Made by a program: the position numbers and the translations under genes. This document shows positions 1 through 6,197 of a stretch of 17,713 nucleotides of DNA, piece after piece. Source of the DNA: Methanosarcina sp. UBA5 (GTDB taxonomy: Archaea; Halobacteriota; Methanosarcinia; Methanosarcinales; Methanosarcinaceae). Under the pieces are notes generated by a model. That model was given only the letters and a program-made list of their open reading frames with translations, had not been told where the DNA came from and searched no databases. The first letter of the stretch is position 1. Every line of letters begins with the position of its first letter. Where the stretch lies: positions 32,901 through 50,613 of the forward strand of contig NZ_DAVG01000052.1 of assembly GCF_002505485.1 (NCBI RefSeq). The letters are read 5' to 3'.

Positions 1-10
1 TGATCAACCG

Positions 11-39
11 GCGCAACGGTTGTGGTGCAACGGTTGCGC
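11..39. repeat. GC-rich inverted/direct repeat
   Basis: GCGCAAC (11-17) is matched by its reverse complement GTTGCGC (33-39). The 10-mer GCAACGGTTG also occurs twice in direct orientation (13-22 and 27-36). The base composition is much richer in G+C than the following 350 bp. It may be the edge of a feature lying outside the window. No gene can be assigned. Confidence 0.4.
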
Positions 40-400
40 TCAAGAAGGCTGAATTATGGGTAAGAAAAGCTACATTTTCAACTCACTTCAAGAGTATAGT
101 CAAATTTATTTTTTTGTGCTAATGGTTGATTATAAGTATTGGTGGGCTAAAATCAAGGAGAGTGCTGGTAATTGGGAAGAAAGGGGATAAGAGTGCAGTT
201 TTTCTTCCCGAGTTTGTTCTGGTGTTTGGAGGTATTCTTTTTATGAAGCAAAAAGACTTTAACACGTATCGAAGTGTAAAGTTTGTGTTTTCATTTAAAA
301 ATCGATAGTAGTGGATCAGATATTAAAAATTTTTATATAGTAAAATTATTACTATGTATAGGGTTAAGAATGAGTTCTTTTTTTATTGGTATGGTTTAAG
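40..400. promoter_or_regulatory. Non-coding upstream region and rfcL promoter
   Basis: This stretch carries no gene I can support. A TTG-started open frame at 126-308 encodes 60 residues without recognisable features and is probably chance. A TATA-like sequence, TTTTTATATAG, lies at about 330-340. It would place transcription start near 360, some 40 nt before the rfcL ATG. No strong ribosome binding site is visible before that ATG. Confidence 0.45.
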
Positions 401-2305
401 ATGACGTTGGCAATTGAATGGGCTGAGAAATACCGCCCCCAGACCCTGAAAGATATTGTAGGGAACAAGAAGGCGGTGCAGGATTTGCGGACCTGGGCTG
501 AGAAGTGGCTTTCAGGCATTCCCGAGAGAAGGGCAGTGATCCTTCACGGACCTGCAGGGATAGGGAAGACCTCTACTGCCCATGCTCTTGCCTTTGATCT
601 GGGCTGGGAAGTAATAGAACTCAATGCAAGCGACCAGAGAACTGCTGGTGTTATCGAAAAGGTTGCGGGATCGGCAGCTTCAATGAATACTCTTTTTGGA
701 GAAAAGCGCCTGATTATCCTAGACGAAGCGGATAATCTTCACGGGACTGCTGACAGGGGTGGAATGCGGGCTATTGCAGGAATTATAAAGAGCACGTTTC
801 AACCGATAGTGCTGATTGCAAACGATATTTATGGGTTGACTCCTACTATCCGGAACCTCTGTCTGGAAATAAAGTTTGGGTCCATACAGAGTCGCTCTAT
901 GGTTCCTGCTTTGAAGAAAGTATGCGAGAGCGAGGGAGTTTTATGCAGCCTTGATGCAGTCCAGCAAATCGCTGAAGGGGCGGGAGGCGATTTAAGAAGT
1001 GCAATCAATGATCTTCAGGCTGCGGCTACCGGAAGGAAAGCTCTGGAAGTTGAGGATATCAGCACTTCTGGCAGGGATGTCAAGGAAAATATCTTCAAGG
1101 CAATGCAGAGAATCTTCAAGAGCACGGACTGTAAAAAGGCTCTTGAAGCTGCTCGCGGGCTTGACGAAAGTCCTGAAGACCTTGTACACTGGATCGATGA
1201 AAATCTGCCTGTCCAGTATGCCTCTAAGGATGGGAATCTTGAGGATATAAAGACCGGCTTTAGTTATCTCTCCAGGGCTGATCTCTACCTTGGGCGCGTA
1301 AAAAAACGCCAGAACTATAGGATGTGGAGGTATGCCAGCATGCTGATGGTCTGTGGAGCTTCAGTCTCAAAAACAAGACCCTATCCCGGATTTATCAAGT
1401 ACCAGCCGCCTTCTCTCTGGAAGAGAATGGGACAGATACGTTCGAAGCGAGACCTCAGGGATAATATAGCTTCTAAAATCGGAGAACACAGCTTCGAATC
1501 CATGCGTTATTCAAGAAACAATCTGCTGGAGCTTTACTCTCGCATGTTAAAGAACGAAGAATCTGCGATTGAAATTACTGCAGGCCTCGGGCTTGAACTT
1601 GAAGAATTGATATATCTCTCGGGAAGCACAAAAGCCAGCAAAAAGCTACAGAAAATTTACGACAGAGCGCAGGAACTCCTTCTTGAAGGGAAAGAAGAAT
1701 CCGATGAAACGGATTTTTTCAGGGTTCCTGCTGCTTCCTCAGGCGATAGTAAAGAGGGCCTTTATGGCTTTTTGGTTAAGATTCCCAAGGAAAACGCTGG
1801 GAAACCTTCTGAGAAGCTCGAAGTTCCCGACTCTGAGACTTCCCAGGGCAGGCAGAAGACTCTTAACTTTGGTTTTGATATTTCACCTGAGATTTTTCCA
1901 GAAACTACGAATTCGGGAAATAGTACTTCTTTGGAAAATAATACTTCCGATATCATTACACCTGATAATCTTACCACAGTTACCCTTATGCCGGAGCGGT
2001 ATCGAGCAGAGGTTGACGGGATCGAGCTCACACCTGATAGTTTAATTTCCAATTCCCCTGAACGCGATAATCTTAATGTTAAGAATTCTTACTCTCTGCC
2101 TGAATCTTTTGAGAAGGAAGTTTTTTCTGGCTCTGAACCGATAGAATGTAGCATCTCTCCTAAATTATCCAAGCCCAAGGAATCTGTAAACCGCAAGCCA
2201 ATTATCAAAAAAGTTTCTGACAAGTCTGAAAATTCTGAGGTCAAGGTCAGCGAAACTCCTAAAAAAGCCGAATCGAAAACGCAAAAAACGCTTTTCGATT
2301 TCTAA
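401..2305 (+). CDS. rfcL: Replication factor C large subunit
   Basis: Large subunit of the archaeal clamp loader, which opens the PCNA ring and places it on primer-template DNA using ATP. The 634-residue product has an N-terminal AAA+ module with Walker A GPAGIGKT (residues 50-57) and Walker B LIILDEAD (104-111), then an RFC collar-type helical region. After about residue 440 comes a long Ser/Glu/Asn-rich, probably disordered tail. The last seven residues, QKTLFDF, form a PCNA-interacting (PIP) box. I chose the ATG at 401 because the family begins MTLAIEWAEKYRP; an in-frame TTG at 386 would add five residues without support. A second PIP-like stretch lies at residues 485-492. The small RFC subunits are not in this window. 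A T-rich tract follows the stop. Confidence 0.95.
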   Translation: MTLAIEWAEKYRPQTLKDIVGNKKAVQDLRTWAEKWLSGIPERRAVILHGPAGIGKTSTAHALAFDLGWEVIELNASDQRTAGVIEKVAGSAASMNTLFGEKRLIILDEADNLHGTADRGGMRAIAGIIKSTFQPIVLIANDIYGLTPTIRNLCLEIKFGSIQSRSMVPALKKVCESEGVLCSLDAVQQIAEGAGGDLRSAINDLQAAATGRKALEVEDISTSGRDVKENIFKAMQRIFKSTDCKKALEAARGLDESPEDLVHWIDENLPVQYASKDGNLEDIKTGFSYLSRADLYLGRVKKRQNYRMWRYASMLMVCGASVSKTRPYPGFIKYQPPSLWKRMGQIRSKRDLRDNIASKIGEHSFESMRYSRNNLLELYSRMLKNEESAIEITAGLGLELEELIYLSGSTKASKKLQKIYDRAQELLLEGKEESDETDFFRVPAASSGDSKEGLYGFLVKIPKENAGKPSEKLEVPDSETSQGRQKTLNFGFDISPEIFPETTNSGNSTSLENNTSDIITPDNLTTVTLMPERYRAEVDGIELTPDSLISNSPERDNLNVKNSYSLPESFEKEVFSGSEPIECSISPKLSKPKESVNRKPIIKKVSDKSENSEVKVSETPKKAESKTQKTLFDF

Positions 2306-2400
2306 TTTCTCAACTTTATTAACTTTTTAAATCTTCTTTAGCTTTCTTTCCTTTTGTTAAGAGACGAACTAATTTTTTTCCAAACTACTGTACTATATGC
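2306..2400 (+). terminator. T-rich termination region after rfcL
   Basis: Several runs of T (for example in the first 80 bp after the TAA) on the coding strand match the oligo-T termination signals typical of archaea. No stable hairpin precedes them. Confidence 0.45.
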
Positions 2401-2405
2401 ATCAT

Positions 2406-2433
2406 ATCAATTTTCCACATATGTGAAATTGAT
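2406..2433. repeat. 28-bp near-perfect palindrome
   Basis: Left arm ATCAATTT-TC-CACAT and right arm ATGTG-AAATTGAT are complementary over 13 bp, interrupted only by a 2-nt bulge. The centre CACATATGTG is a perfect 10-bp palindrome. It lies about 100 bp beyond the rfcL stop with no gene directly downstream, so it could be a protein-binding site, a late terminator hairpin or a remnant of a mobile element. Confidence 0.5.
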
Positions 2434-2532
2434 GAGAAGGAAATTGAGGTGCAAAACTAGAGGAGTTAGTATAAATTAATAGAAAAATTTTCTGAACTGC
2501 AGAAAACAGTTAAAACGAATAGAGAAAAATTT

Positions 2533-2623
2533 GTGAGCGGGTTGGAGAGTTTGGGGAATAGTTGGGGGAAATAGTTGGGGGATATAGTTTTGGGGTTATA
2601 CTATGGAAAAGAGACCCGCTCAC
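2533..2623 (+). repeat. Stem-flanked G-tract element, copy 1
   Basis: A perfect 10-bp inverted repeat, GTGAGCGGGT (2533-2542) and ACCCGCTCAC (2614-2623), encloses four G tracts at 2553-2556, 2564-2568, 2577-2581 and 2592-2595. The loops are 7, 8 and 10 nt. The pattern satisfies a relaxed intramolecular G-quadruplex motif inside a closing stem. The internal units resemble GGGG(A)ATAGTT repeated. A second copy lies at 2990-3060. A TATA-like sequence at about 2468-2476 could start transcription upstream, and another TATA-like sequence, TTATAAATA, begins 22 bp after the stem. I see no coding function; structured RNA, DNA secondary structure or a repetitive element are all possible. Confidence 0.65.
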
Positions 2624-2989
2624 TCGACATGAATATTTGTTCATCTTATAAATAGCTTTTCATTTCTATATTTTATATTTTATAATTCAAAATTTATACT
2701 TATATCTTTTTCATTTAGTTATAAATTTTACTTTCGGAATTAAAAGCCGATAATAATTATTGGGTAGAGTTAAGATCTGAGCCTATACTAAATCCCTTTT
2801 TCTCAATAATTTAAGACTTACAAGTCGCCTTCTAAATGAGTTTCCAGAACAATTTTCGTGATCAGAATCCCCAATTATTTTTTTTCTAGTGCTATATATA
2901 GGAACAGATATAATTGTGTATAGAACAGATAATTTTGAGTCTTGGGATTTGCTCCCTAAATATATATTTCTATTTTGATGAGAATTGGA
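2624..2989. other. AT-rich spacer between the two G-tract elements
   Basis: No coding region is supported on either strand. An 85-residue open frame on the minus strand (2783-3040) depends on the C-rich complement of the second G-tract element and has no protein-like features. The stretch contains two imperfect copies of ATAG(G)AACAGATA at about 2896-2933, and a TATA-like sequence at 2955-2966 that would start transcription close to 2990, the first base of the second element. Confidence 0.4.
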
Positions 2990-3060
2990 TGAGCGGGTTG
3001 GGGAATATGAATTGGGGTATTGGGGTGTTGGGGTTATCATTTAAAAGAGAGACCCGCTCA
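2990..3060 (+). repeat. Stem-flanked G-tract element, copy 2
   Basis: The inverted repeat TGAGCGGGT (2990-2998) and ACCCGCTCA (3052-3060) encloses GGGG tracts at 3000-3003, 3014-3017, 3022-3025 and 3030-3033, with loops of 10, 4 and 4 nt. The tracts occur mostly as TTGGGG, like some telomeric G strands. Compared with copy 1, the ends are conserved: GAGCGGGTTGG on the left, and TTGGGGTTAT followed by AAAGAGACCCGCTCAC-like sequence on the right. The middle differs in spacing. A TATA-like sequence begins about 21 bp after the stem in both copies. A TATA-like sequence about 25-30 bp upstream would allow a transcript starting at the stem. Confidence 0.65.
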
Positions 3061-3345
3061 CAAATTACACCATGCTAATCTCATATAAATATATTTTGTT
3101 CAGCCTTTTTACCCATCCAAAATTACGTCCGATCGGAATATCACGGAGTGCTTTTGGTTTTTAAAAATGGGCTTTCTCTTAATTTTCTTTTTTGTCTGTA
3201 AATAAAAAATTAGCTTTCAGAATGATGTGTGATATTTCTTTCGTGTGTAAAAGCCTCATTTATTGAGATAAAAACTTTGGTGCAAAAATAATCTCTAGTT
3301 CATTGTAATCAAAGAGTATCACCTATTATAGTAAGGGTTTTCACT
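3061..3345. other. AT-rich non-coding stretch
   Basis: No gene is supported. The perfect 10-bp palindrome TCCGATCGGA at 3128-3137 also occurs immediately upstream of ribC (12057-12066). Otherwise only T-rich tracts are visible. Confidence 0.35.
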
Positions 3346-3450
3346 TAGTGTAATAACCGTGTCATGTGGTGTAATAACAGCTTGATTTGGTGTAATGAAA
3401 ATTTTATTTGGTGAATAAGAATCTTATTTAATGCAGCAACTGATTTTCAG
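3346..3450 (+). repeat. Degenerate 21-bp tandem repeat, about five units
   Basis: Units starting at 3346, 3367, 3388, 3409 and 3430 align at an exact 21-bp period. The first three share T(A/G)GTGTAAT(A/G)A; the fourth keeps TGGTG-AATAA and the fifth is weak. A 21-bp period is two turns of DNA. In-frame stops argue against a heptapeptide-coding repeat in the frame of the conserved core. It lies about 100-200 bp upstream of the tRNA gene. Confidence 0.5.
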
Positions 3451-3480
3451 ATCAGCCCTGAGATTCTCTCCTAACAAAAG

Positions 3481-3493
3481 AGATATATATAAC
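3481..3493 (+). promoter_or_regulatory. TATA box of the tRNA-Val gene
   Basis: AGATATATATAAC lies 53-65 bp before the first base of the mature tRNA. Initiation about 25 bp downstream would leave a short 5' leader for RNase P to remove. Confidence 0.5.
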
Positions 3494-3545
3494 TAGTGAC
3501 ATTTTGGTCTTGCACTTAGAGCGATTCTGCAAATGTAGGCAAAAT

Positions 3546-3619
3546 GGGCTCGTGGTCTAGTCGGTCATGACATCGCCTTTACACGGCGGGGATCCTGAGT
3601 TCGAATCTCAGCGGGCCCA
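3546..3619 (+). tRNA. tRNA-Val (anticodon UAC)
   Basis: A complete cloverleaf can be drawn. The acceptor stem GGGCTCG (3546-3552) pairs with CGGGCCC (3612-3618), including one G-U pair. The anticodon stem TCGCC (3573-3577) pairs with GGCGG (3585-3589) around the loop TTTACAC, giving anticodon TAC. The T stem CTGAG/CTCAG (3595-3599 and 3607-3611) encloses TTCGAAT. The discriminator is A3619 and CCA is not encoded. It reads GUA and related valine codons. A T-rich tract follows immediately. The 3' half also serves as the apparent attachment site of the integrase fragment on the opposite strand. Confidence 0.95.
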
Positions 3620-3792
3620 TTCTCTTTATTTTCCTTGTTTTCCAATTTAGAAGTTTTATAAACTTCCTTTTCTAATGCTTCAATTCTTGCTTCAAGGTCA
3701 TATTTAAATTTGCCTATATATCTTATTTTATAGTAACTCACATTTTCATTGTCTAGAAGGGAATCATTTATAAAGCAAATTTGATTGGTCAT
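3565..3792 (-). pseudogene. N-terminal integrase stub (intN-like), SSV type, at tRNA-Val
   Basis: A 75-codon frame starts at 3792 and runs toward the tRNA. It enters the tRNA antisense at its 3' end, so its last 17 or so residues (GPAEIRTQDPRRVKAMS) are tRNA complement, and it stops inside the tRNA. The first ~58 residues do not derive from the tRNA and look protein-like: SYYKIRYIGKFKYDLEARIE followed by a charged helical stretch. In SSV-type tyrosine recombinases the attachment site lies within the integrase gene. Integration therefore leaves a 60-80 residue N-terminal fragment abutting and overlapping the 3' half of a tRNA, in exactly this orientation. The position and the YY...Y-(I/V)G pattern resemble SSV intN; this is recognition, not an alignment. 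No catalytic C-terminal part or second tRNA 3' half is visible in the window. It could alternatively be an unrelated small gene. Confidence 0.5.
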
Positions 3793-4057
3793 AGATTATT
3801 CATAAAAATAAATATCATTTTAAAAAATTTTAAAAACTTACTTATAGCACATAGTTATGCCTATTTGAATAATTAGACCAATATTGTTAGTGCAGACTTG
3901 TATCGTACCTCACTGCTACTATTTCCTAAGTTAAAAAAATGTTAGTCTGCATCGTTATTGCACTCCAATAAAACTCTTATTCAATATTTTCATATAATAT
4001 CAAAAACATAAGTCTCTAATATGGAAGCATCTTATCCATGTCTTTTTTTGTGAAGCA
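3793..4057. other. AT-rich stretch, no intact gene
   Basis: I see no coding region. TGCAGACT (3891-3898) and AGTCTGCA (3944-3951) form an 8-bp inverted repeat separated by 45 bp. The TATA-like sequence TATTTATTTTTATG on the minus strand just before 3792 could serve the integrase stub. Confidence 0.3.
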
Positions 4058-4150
4058 GTGTTTATAAACATAGAATTTGCAAAAGAGCACATTAAGGAGT
4101 GCCGTTCTAAAGATGGACGGATGTGCAATATCTGTTCAGATATCGATTAA
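4058..4150 (+). pseudogene. Short Cys-containing peptide or gene fragment
   Basis: A GTG-started frame of 30 residues ends at TAA 4148-4150. It contains EFAKEHIKEC followed by CNIC, that is one cysteine and then a CxxC pair, as in a small zinc-binding knuckle. The frame stays open upstream without a better start, and a T7 run at 4042-4049 could mark a frameshift from an ATG at 4021. I do not recognise the family. It may be a decayed remnant of a longer gene or a very small protein. Confidence 0.25.
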
Positions 4151-4310
4151 AGCGTAATCTTTACCCATACTGAGAAATGGTAGATTACTAAATCTAAGTA
4201 AAAGCCCAAGTTATCTTTTGCCTTATTCAGTTCACCTTCACTTATTTCACTCTACTTCTTAAAAGCCTCAACAAAATAAAGTTTTTATAACATTTTGAGG
4301 TATTACTATT

Positions 4311-4500
4311 ATGAAATCTTCCCAAATTCTTGTTATTATCTTTTGCCCATCTTTAGTACTTGTTGCAGCCGGACGTGCTGATTCTAAAACAGCTTCTTCG
4401 GAAAAACACCTACGCAAGTAATAGAACAGCATACTTCAACAACTATACTCAATCATCAATAGAACAAACAAGTTCTACTGCTCAAAATAACAAGTTTTAG
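4311..4500 (+). pseudogene. Decayed lipoprotein gene (two frameshifts)
   Basis: From the ATG at 4311 the product begins with a classical signal peptide, MKSSQILVII followed by a hydrophobic core, ending LVLVAAGR-ADS. This matches a lipobox (L-x-A-G-C) in which the essential cysteine is replaced by Arg: CGT where TGT would give Cys. The frame stops at 4419-4421. Shifting frame near the A5 run at about 4402-4406 continues as TPTQVIEQHTSTT, and a second shift near 4443 continues as TQSSIEQTSSTAQNNKF to a stop at 4498-4500. The Ser/Thr/Gln-rich continuation is what normally follows the lipobox in Methanosarcina surface lipoproteins. The product would be non-functional. The frame joins are my reconstruction. 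Confidence 0.55.
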
Positions 4501-4633
4501 GATAGCTCTAAGTTGATGATTCTAATTAATTCTAATTTAAATATTCTTAAATAGTTTGTTTGTAATATATTGTGAATATATCACAGGTGAAAGTGGATTA
4601 CAAAATGAAATATTGAGAAGGGATTGATCGCGT

Positions 4634-4801
4634 ATGAGTGACCTAACAGAAGTCACAAGAATTGTTAATGAGCTTAATGATATAGAAAACAAAAAAGAAG
4701 GAAAAAACTTCGAAGAAAGACTGAAGCTACTTAATAGTCAAACCACTCTCTGGAAAGAATTATACGGTCATGTTTGCGAAGTTGTTTGTAGTTTTGATTG
4801 A
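4634..4801 (+). CDS. Small hypothetical protein, 55 residues
   Basis: An ATG frame begins MSDLTEVTRIVNELNDIENK and ends with a cysteine-containing tail, CEVVCSFD. The composition is charged and helical (Glu, Lys, Leu, Asn), with heptad-like spacing of Leu/Ile over the first 35 residues, so a short amphipathic helix or coiled coil is plausible. There is no membrane segment or signal peptide. The purine-rich sequence GAGAAGGGAT ends about 10 nt before the ATG, a weak ribosome binding site. It stands alone in an otherwise decayed region. I do not recognise a family; it could be intact or the start of a truncated gene. Confidence 0.4.
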   Translation: MSDLTEVTRIVNELNDIENKKEGKNFEERLKLLNSQTTLWKELYGHVCEVVCSFD

Positions 4802-5241
4802 AACTTGTTTATATTTGTCTGTGGCTTAATTTGTCGTTAACGCCGTAATTTAGTAGTCCAGTATTATTTAATTAATATTATTCCAAATGGTTGAAATACA
4901 GTTTTCTAGATTCTCTTTTCCCAAATTTTTGGCGCTACTGGAGCTAGTCTGAGGTATGGGCATATAAATGGAGGCAAAGCCCGTGTTAGAGATTATGTCA
5001 TGACAACGCCAACTATTTATTACTGAGTTCATCCCAAAACTTGATTTCATATATTGAAAACAATCTTTTACATGATTTTATTCAACTAAAGAACTTCTGT
5101 ATTGAACTCTTTTTCGTGAATTGTCTCTAATCTAACTTTATTGACCTACCGAAAAGTGAGTGATGCGTGTTTACTTCTGAAAAGTATAAATCTTGAGAAG
5201 TGAGATAAGTAATTATAAATTGAAATGTGGGAAGTAATAAA
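4802..5241. other. Non-coding stretch with one unassigned coding-like remnant
   Basis: No complete gene is visible. On the + strand a 31-codon stretch open from 4931 to a TGA at 5024-5026 reads GATGASLRYGHINGGKARVR onward and looks protein-like. It has no start codon, and there is an in-frame stop about 10 codons upstream. A 60-residue frame on the opposite strand (4868-5050) is less convincing. Possible TATA boxes, GTATAAATC near 5184-5192 and ATTATAAATTG near 5212-5222, precede the small membrane ORF. Confidence 0.3.
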
Positions 5242-5352
5242 ATGAATTGGAAGGAACTATGTTTTTTTGGATTAGTAGTTCTTCAATGGGTTGTTGGTTT
5301 TCTTATTATAATTGGAGTTTTAATAAAAATGTGGATGATTGAGAGGGAATGA
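5242..5352 (+). CDS. Putative small single-span membrane protein, 36 residues
   Basis: An ATG frame encodes MNWKELCFFGLVVLQWVVGF followed by LIIIGVLIKMWMIERE. A 20-22 residue hydrophobic segment is flanked by charged ends, consistent with a one-helix membrane peptide. GGGAAG lies about 7 nt before the ATG, and TATA-like sequences lie about 25-60 bp upstream, so expression is credible. No family is recognised and no partner gene is adjacent. The alternative is a chance hydrophobic frame in AT-rich DNA. Confidence 0.35.
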   Translation: MNWKELCFFGLVVLQWVVGFLIIIGVLIKMWMIERE

Positions 5353-5546
5353 AATATTGTTAAGACCTTGTAGCCTATAGGGAAACAAATTGATTCCAGG
5401 GCTTTCCATAGCACAGGCGATAGTAACGATACACCAGTTGCTTCTTGAATAAAGGTAATTTTTAGTAAATTTATTGATTCATCGACCCATTTTGAATCTC
5501 ACTTTTGTACATTTTTACAATATACTCCTGCCAGCCGAGGGAAGCC
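5353..5546. other. Non-coding stretch
   Basis: Nothing recognisable on either strand. No copy of the tRNA-Val 3' half (a possible second attachment site) is present here. Confidence 0.3.
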
Positions 5547-5769
5547 TTAATTATAACGGAAAGGGTGAAAATTATTAATCAGGTTATCCAAACCTTCAGT
5601 CACAAAGGAAGAGGAATCAATAGCACAATAAATAAATGAATTTGTTTCTCTTACAAATATATTATAGCGACATAGTAACACGCTGACTAAAAATGCTAAC
5701 ATATTAATTGAATAAGTTAAGGAGCCTGCACTCTTCTTTATCTTCCAATGAAATGTCCTTAAATTCCAT
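5547..5769 (-). pseudogene. Frameshifted gene remnant, possibly DUF2156-like
   Basis: From the ATG complementary to 5767-5769 the minus strand reads MEFKDISLEDKEECRLLNLF and then hits a stop. In the next frame it continues TYSINMLAFLV...YNIFVRETNSFIYCAID to a stop at 5547. The first segment resembles the start of phosphatidylglycerol lysyltransferase-type (DUF2156) proteins, which commonly begin with a KFK(D/E)I(T/S)LEDKE-like strand-helix. The second could be the following Y-(S/T)-F-x-N and Y-N-I-x-V regions. One frameshift joins the two. Only about 75 residues are seen, far short of the roughly 300 of the family, so it would be dead. The family assignment is tentative. Confidence 0.3.
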
Positions 5770-6050
5770 AGGTACATTTTTATTCTGTTATATTTTCATA
5801 TTACTCTTTTTAGCTAAATTGTCTCTCAATTACATAAGTATTTTGAAGAGTGTAGGCGCATCTTTTTACGCAACTTCTCAGTTTTGTTTTCTACAATTTT
5901 AGTGTCTAGCATATATTCTTTGTTAATTCTTATTTTATTTGTAAAGATTAACTGATAGCTGTTTCCGATTTTTTCTCTGGCAATTTCCCTTTTTCTCTGG
6001 CCGCAAAAGAGAACTTGTCCGTTTAAATCTTTTTTCTTTATAACTTGACA
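5770..6050. other. Non-coding stretch before the winged-helix gene
   Basis: A 64-residue + strand frame at 5708-5902 is hydrophobic but overlaps the minus-strand remnant and has no ribosome binding site; I do not support it. CTCTGGC occurs twice about 25 bp apart, in TTTTTTCTCTGGC at about 5969-5981 and TTTTTCTCTGGC at about 5991-6002. Nothing else is recognised. Confidence 0.3.
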
Positions 6051-6147
6051 TTATATATAGTACTGAAATTGTTATATAGAAAGGGGAACGATAAAGATTT
6101 AGAATCTTTGTTACCTACAAAAAGATATGCTTTAATATTTTTAAAGC
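6051..6147 (+). promoter_or_regulatory. Promoter with two dyad operators
   Basis: TTATATATAG (6051-6060) is a strong TATA box, predicting initiation near 6080. Just downstream are two perfect inverted repeats: AAAGATT-TAG-AATCTTT (6093-6109) and GCTTTAA-TATTT-TTAAAGC (6129-6147). Their position across the early transcribed region suits repressor binding, most simply by the winged-helix protein encoded next. Confidence 0.5.
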
Positions 6148-6197
6148 GTAGCTACTTACAAAGATTATTTTAAAAATACCGTGGGGGAGGAGTCAGT

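Noticed and set aside
126..308. 60-residue + strand ORF before rfcL
   Set aside because: Starts at TTG without a ribosome binding site, no recognised motif; short AT-rich chance frame more likely.
2783..3040. 85-residue minus-strand ORF
   Set aside because: Its N-terminus is the C-rich complement of the second G-tract element, there is no ribosome binding site, and the rest shows no protein-like pattern.
3565..3618. Treating the EIRTQDPRR tail as evidence of a protein family
   Set aside because: That segment is simply the antisense translation of the tRNA and occurs in many spurious ORFs; only the non-tRNA N-terminus and the geometry support the integrase reading.
5485..5515. Second attachment site (copy of the tRNA-Val 3' half)
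   Set aside because: Only an 8-base match (GAATCTCA) to the tRNA is present; no copy of the acceptor or T-arm sequence was found downstream in the window.
5708..5902. 64-residue hydrophobic + strand ORF
   Set aside because: Antisense to the better supported gene remnant, no ribosome binding site; hydrophobicity follows from T-rich DNA.
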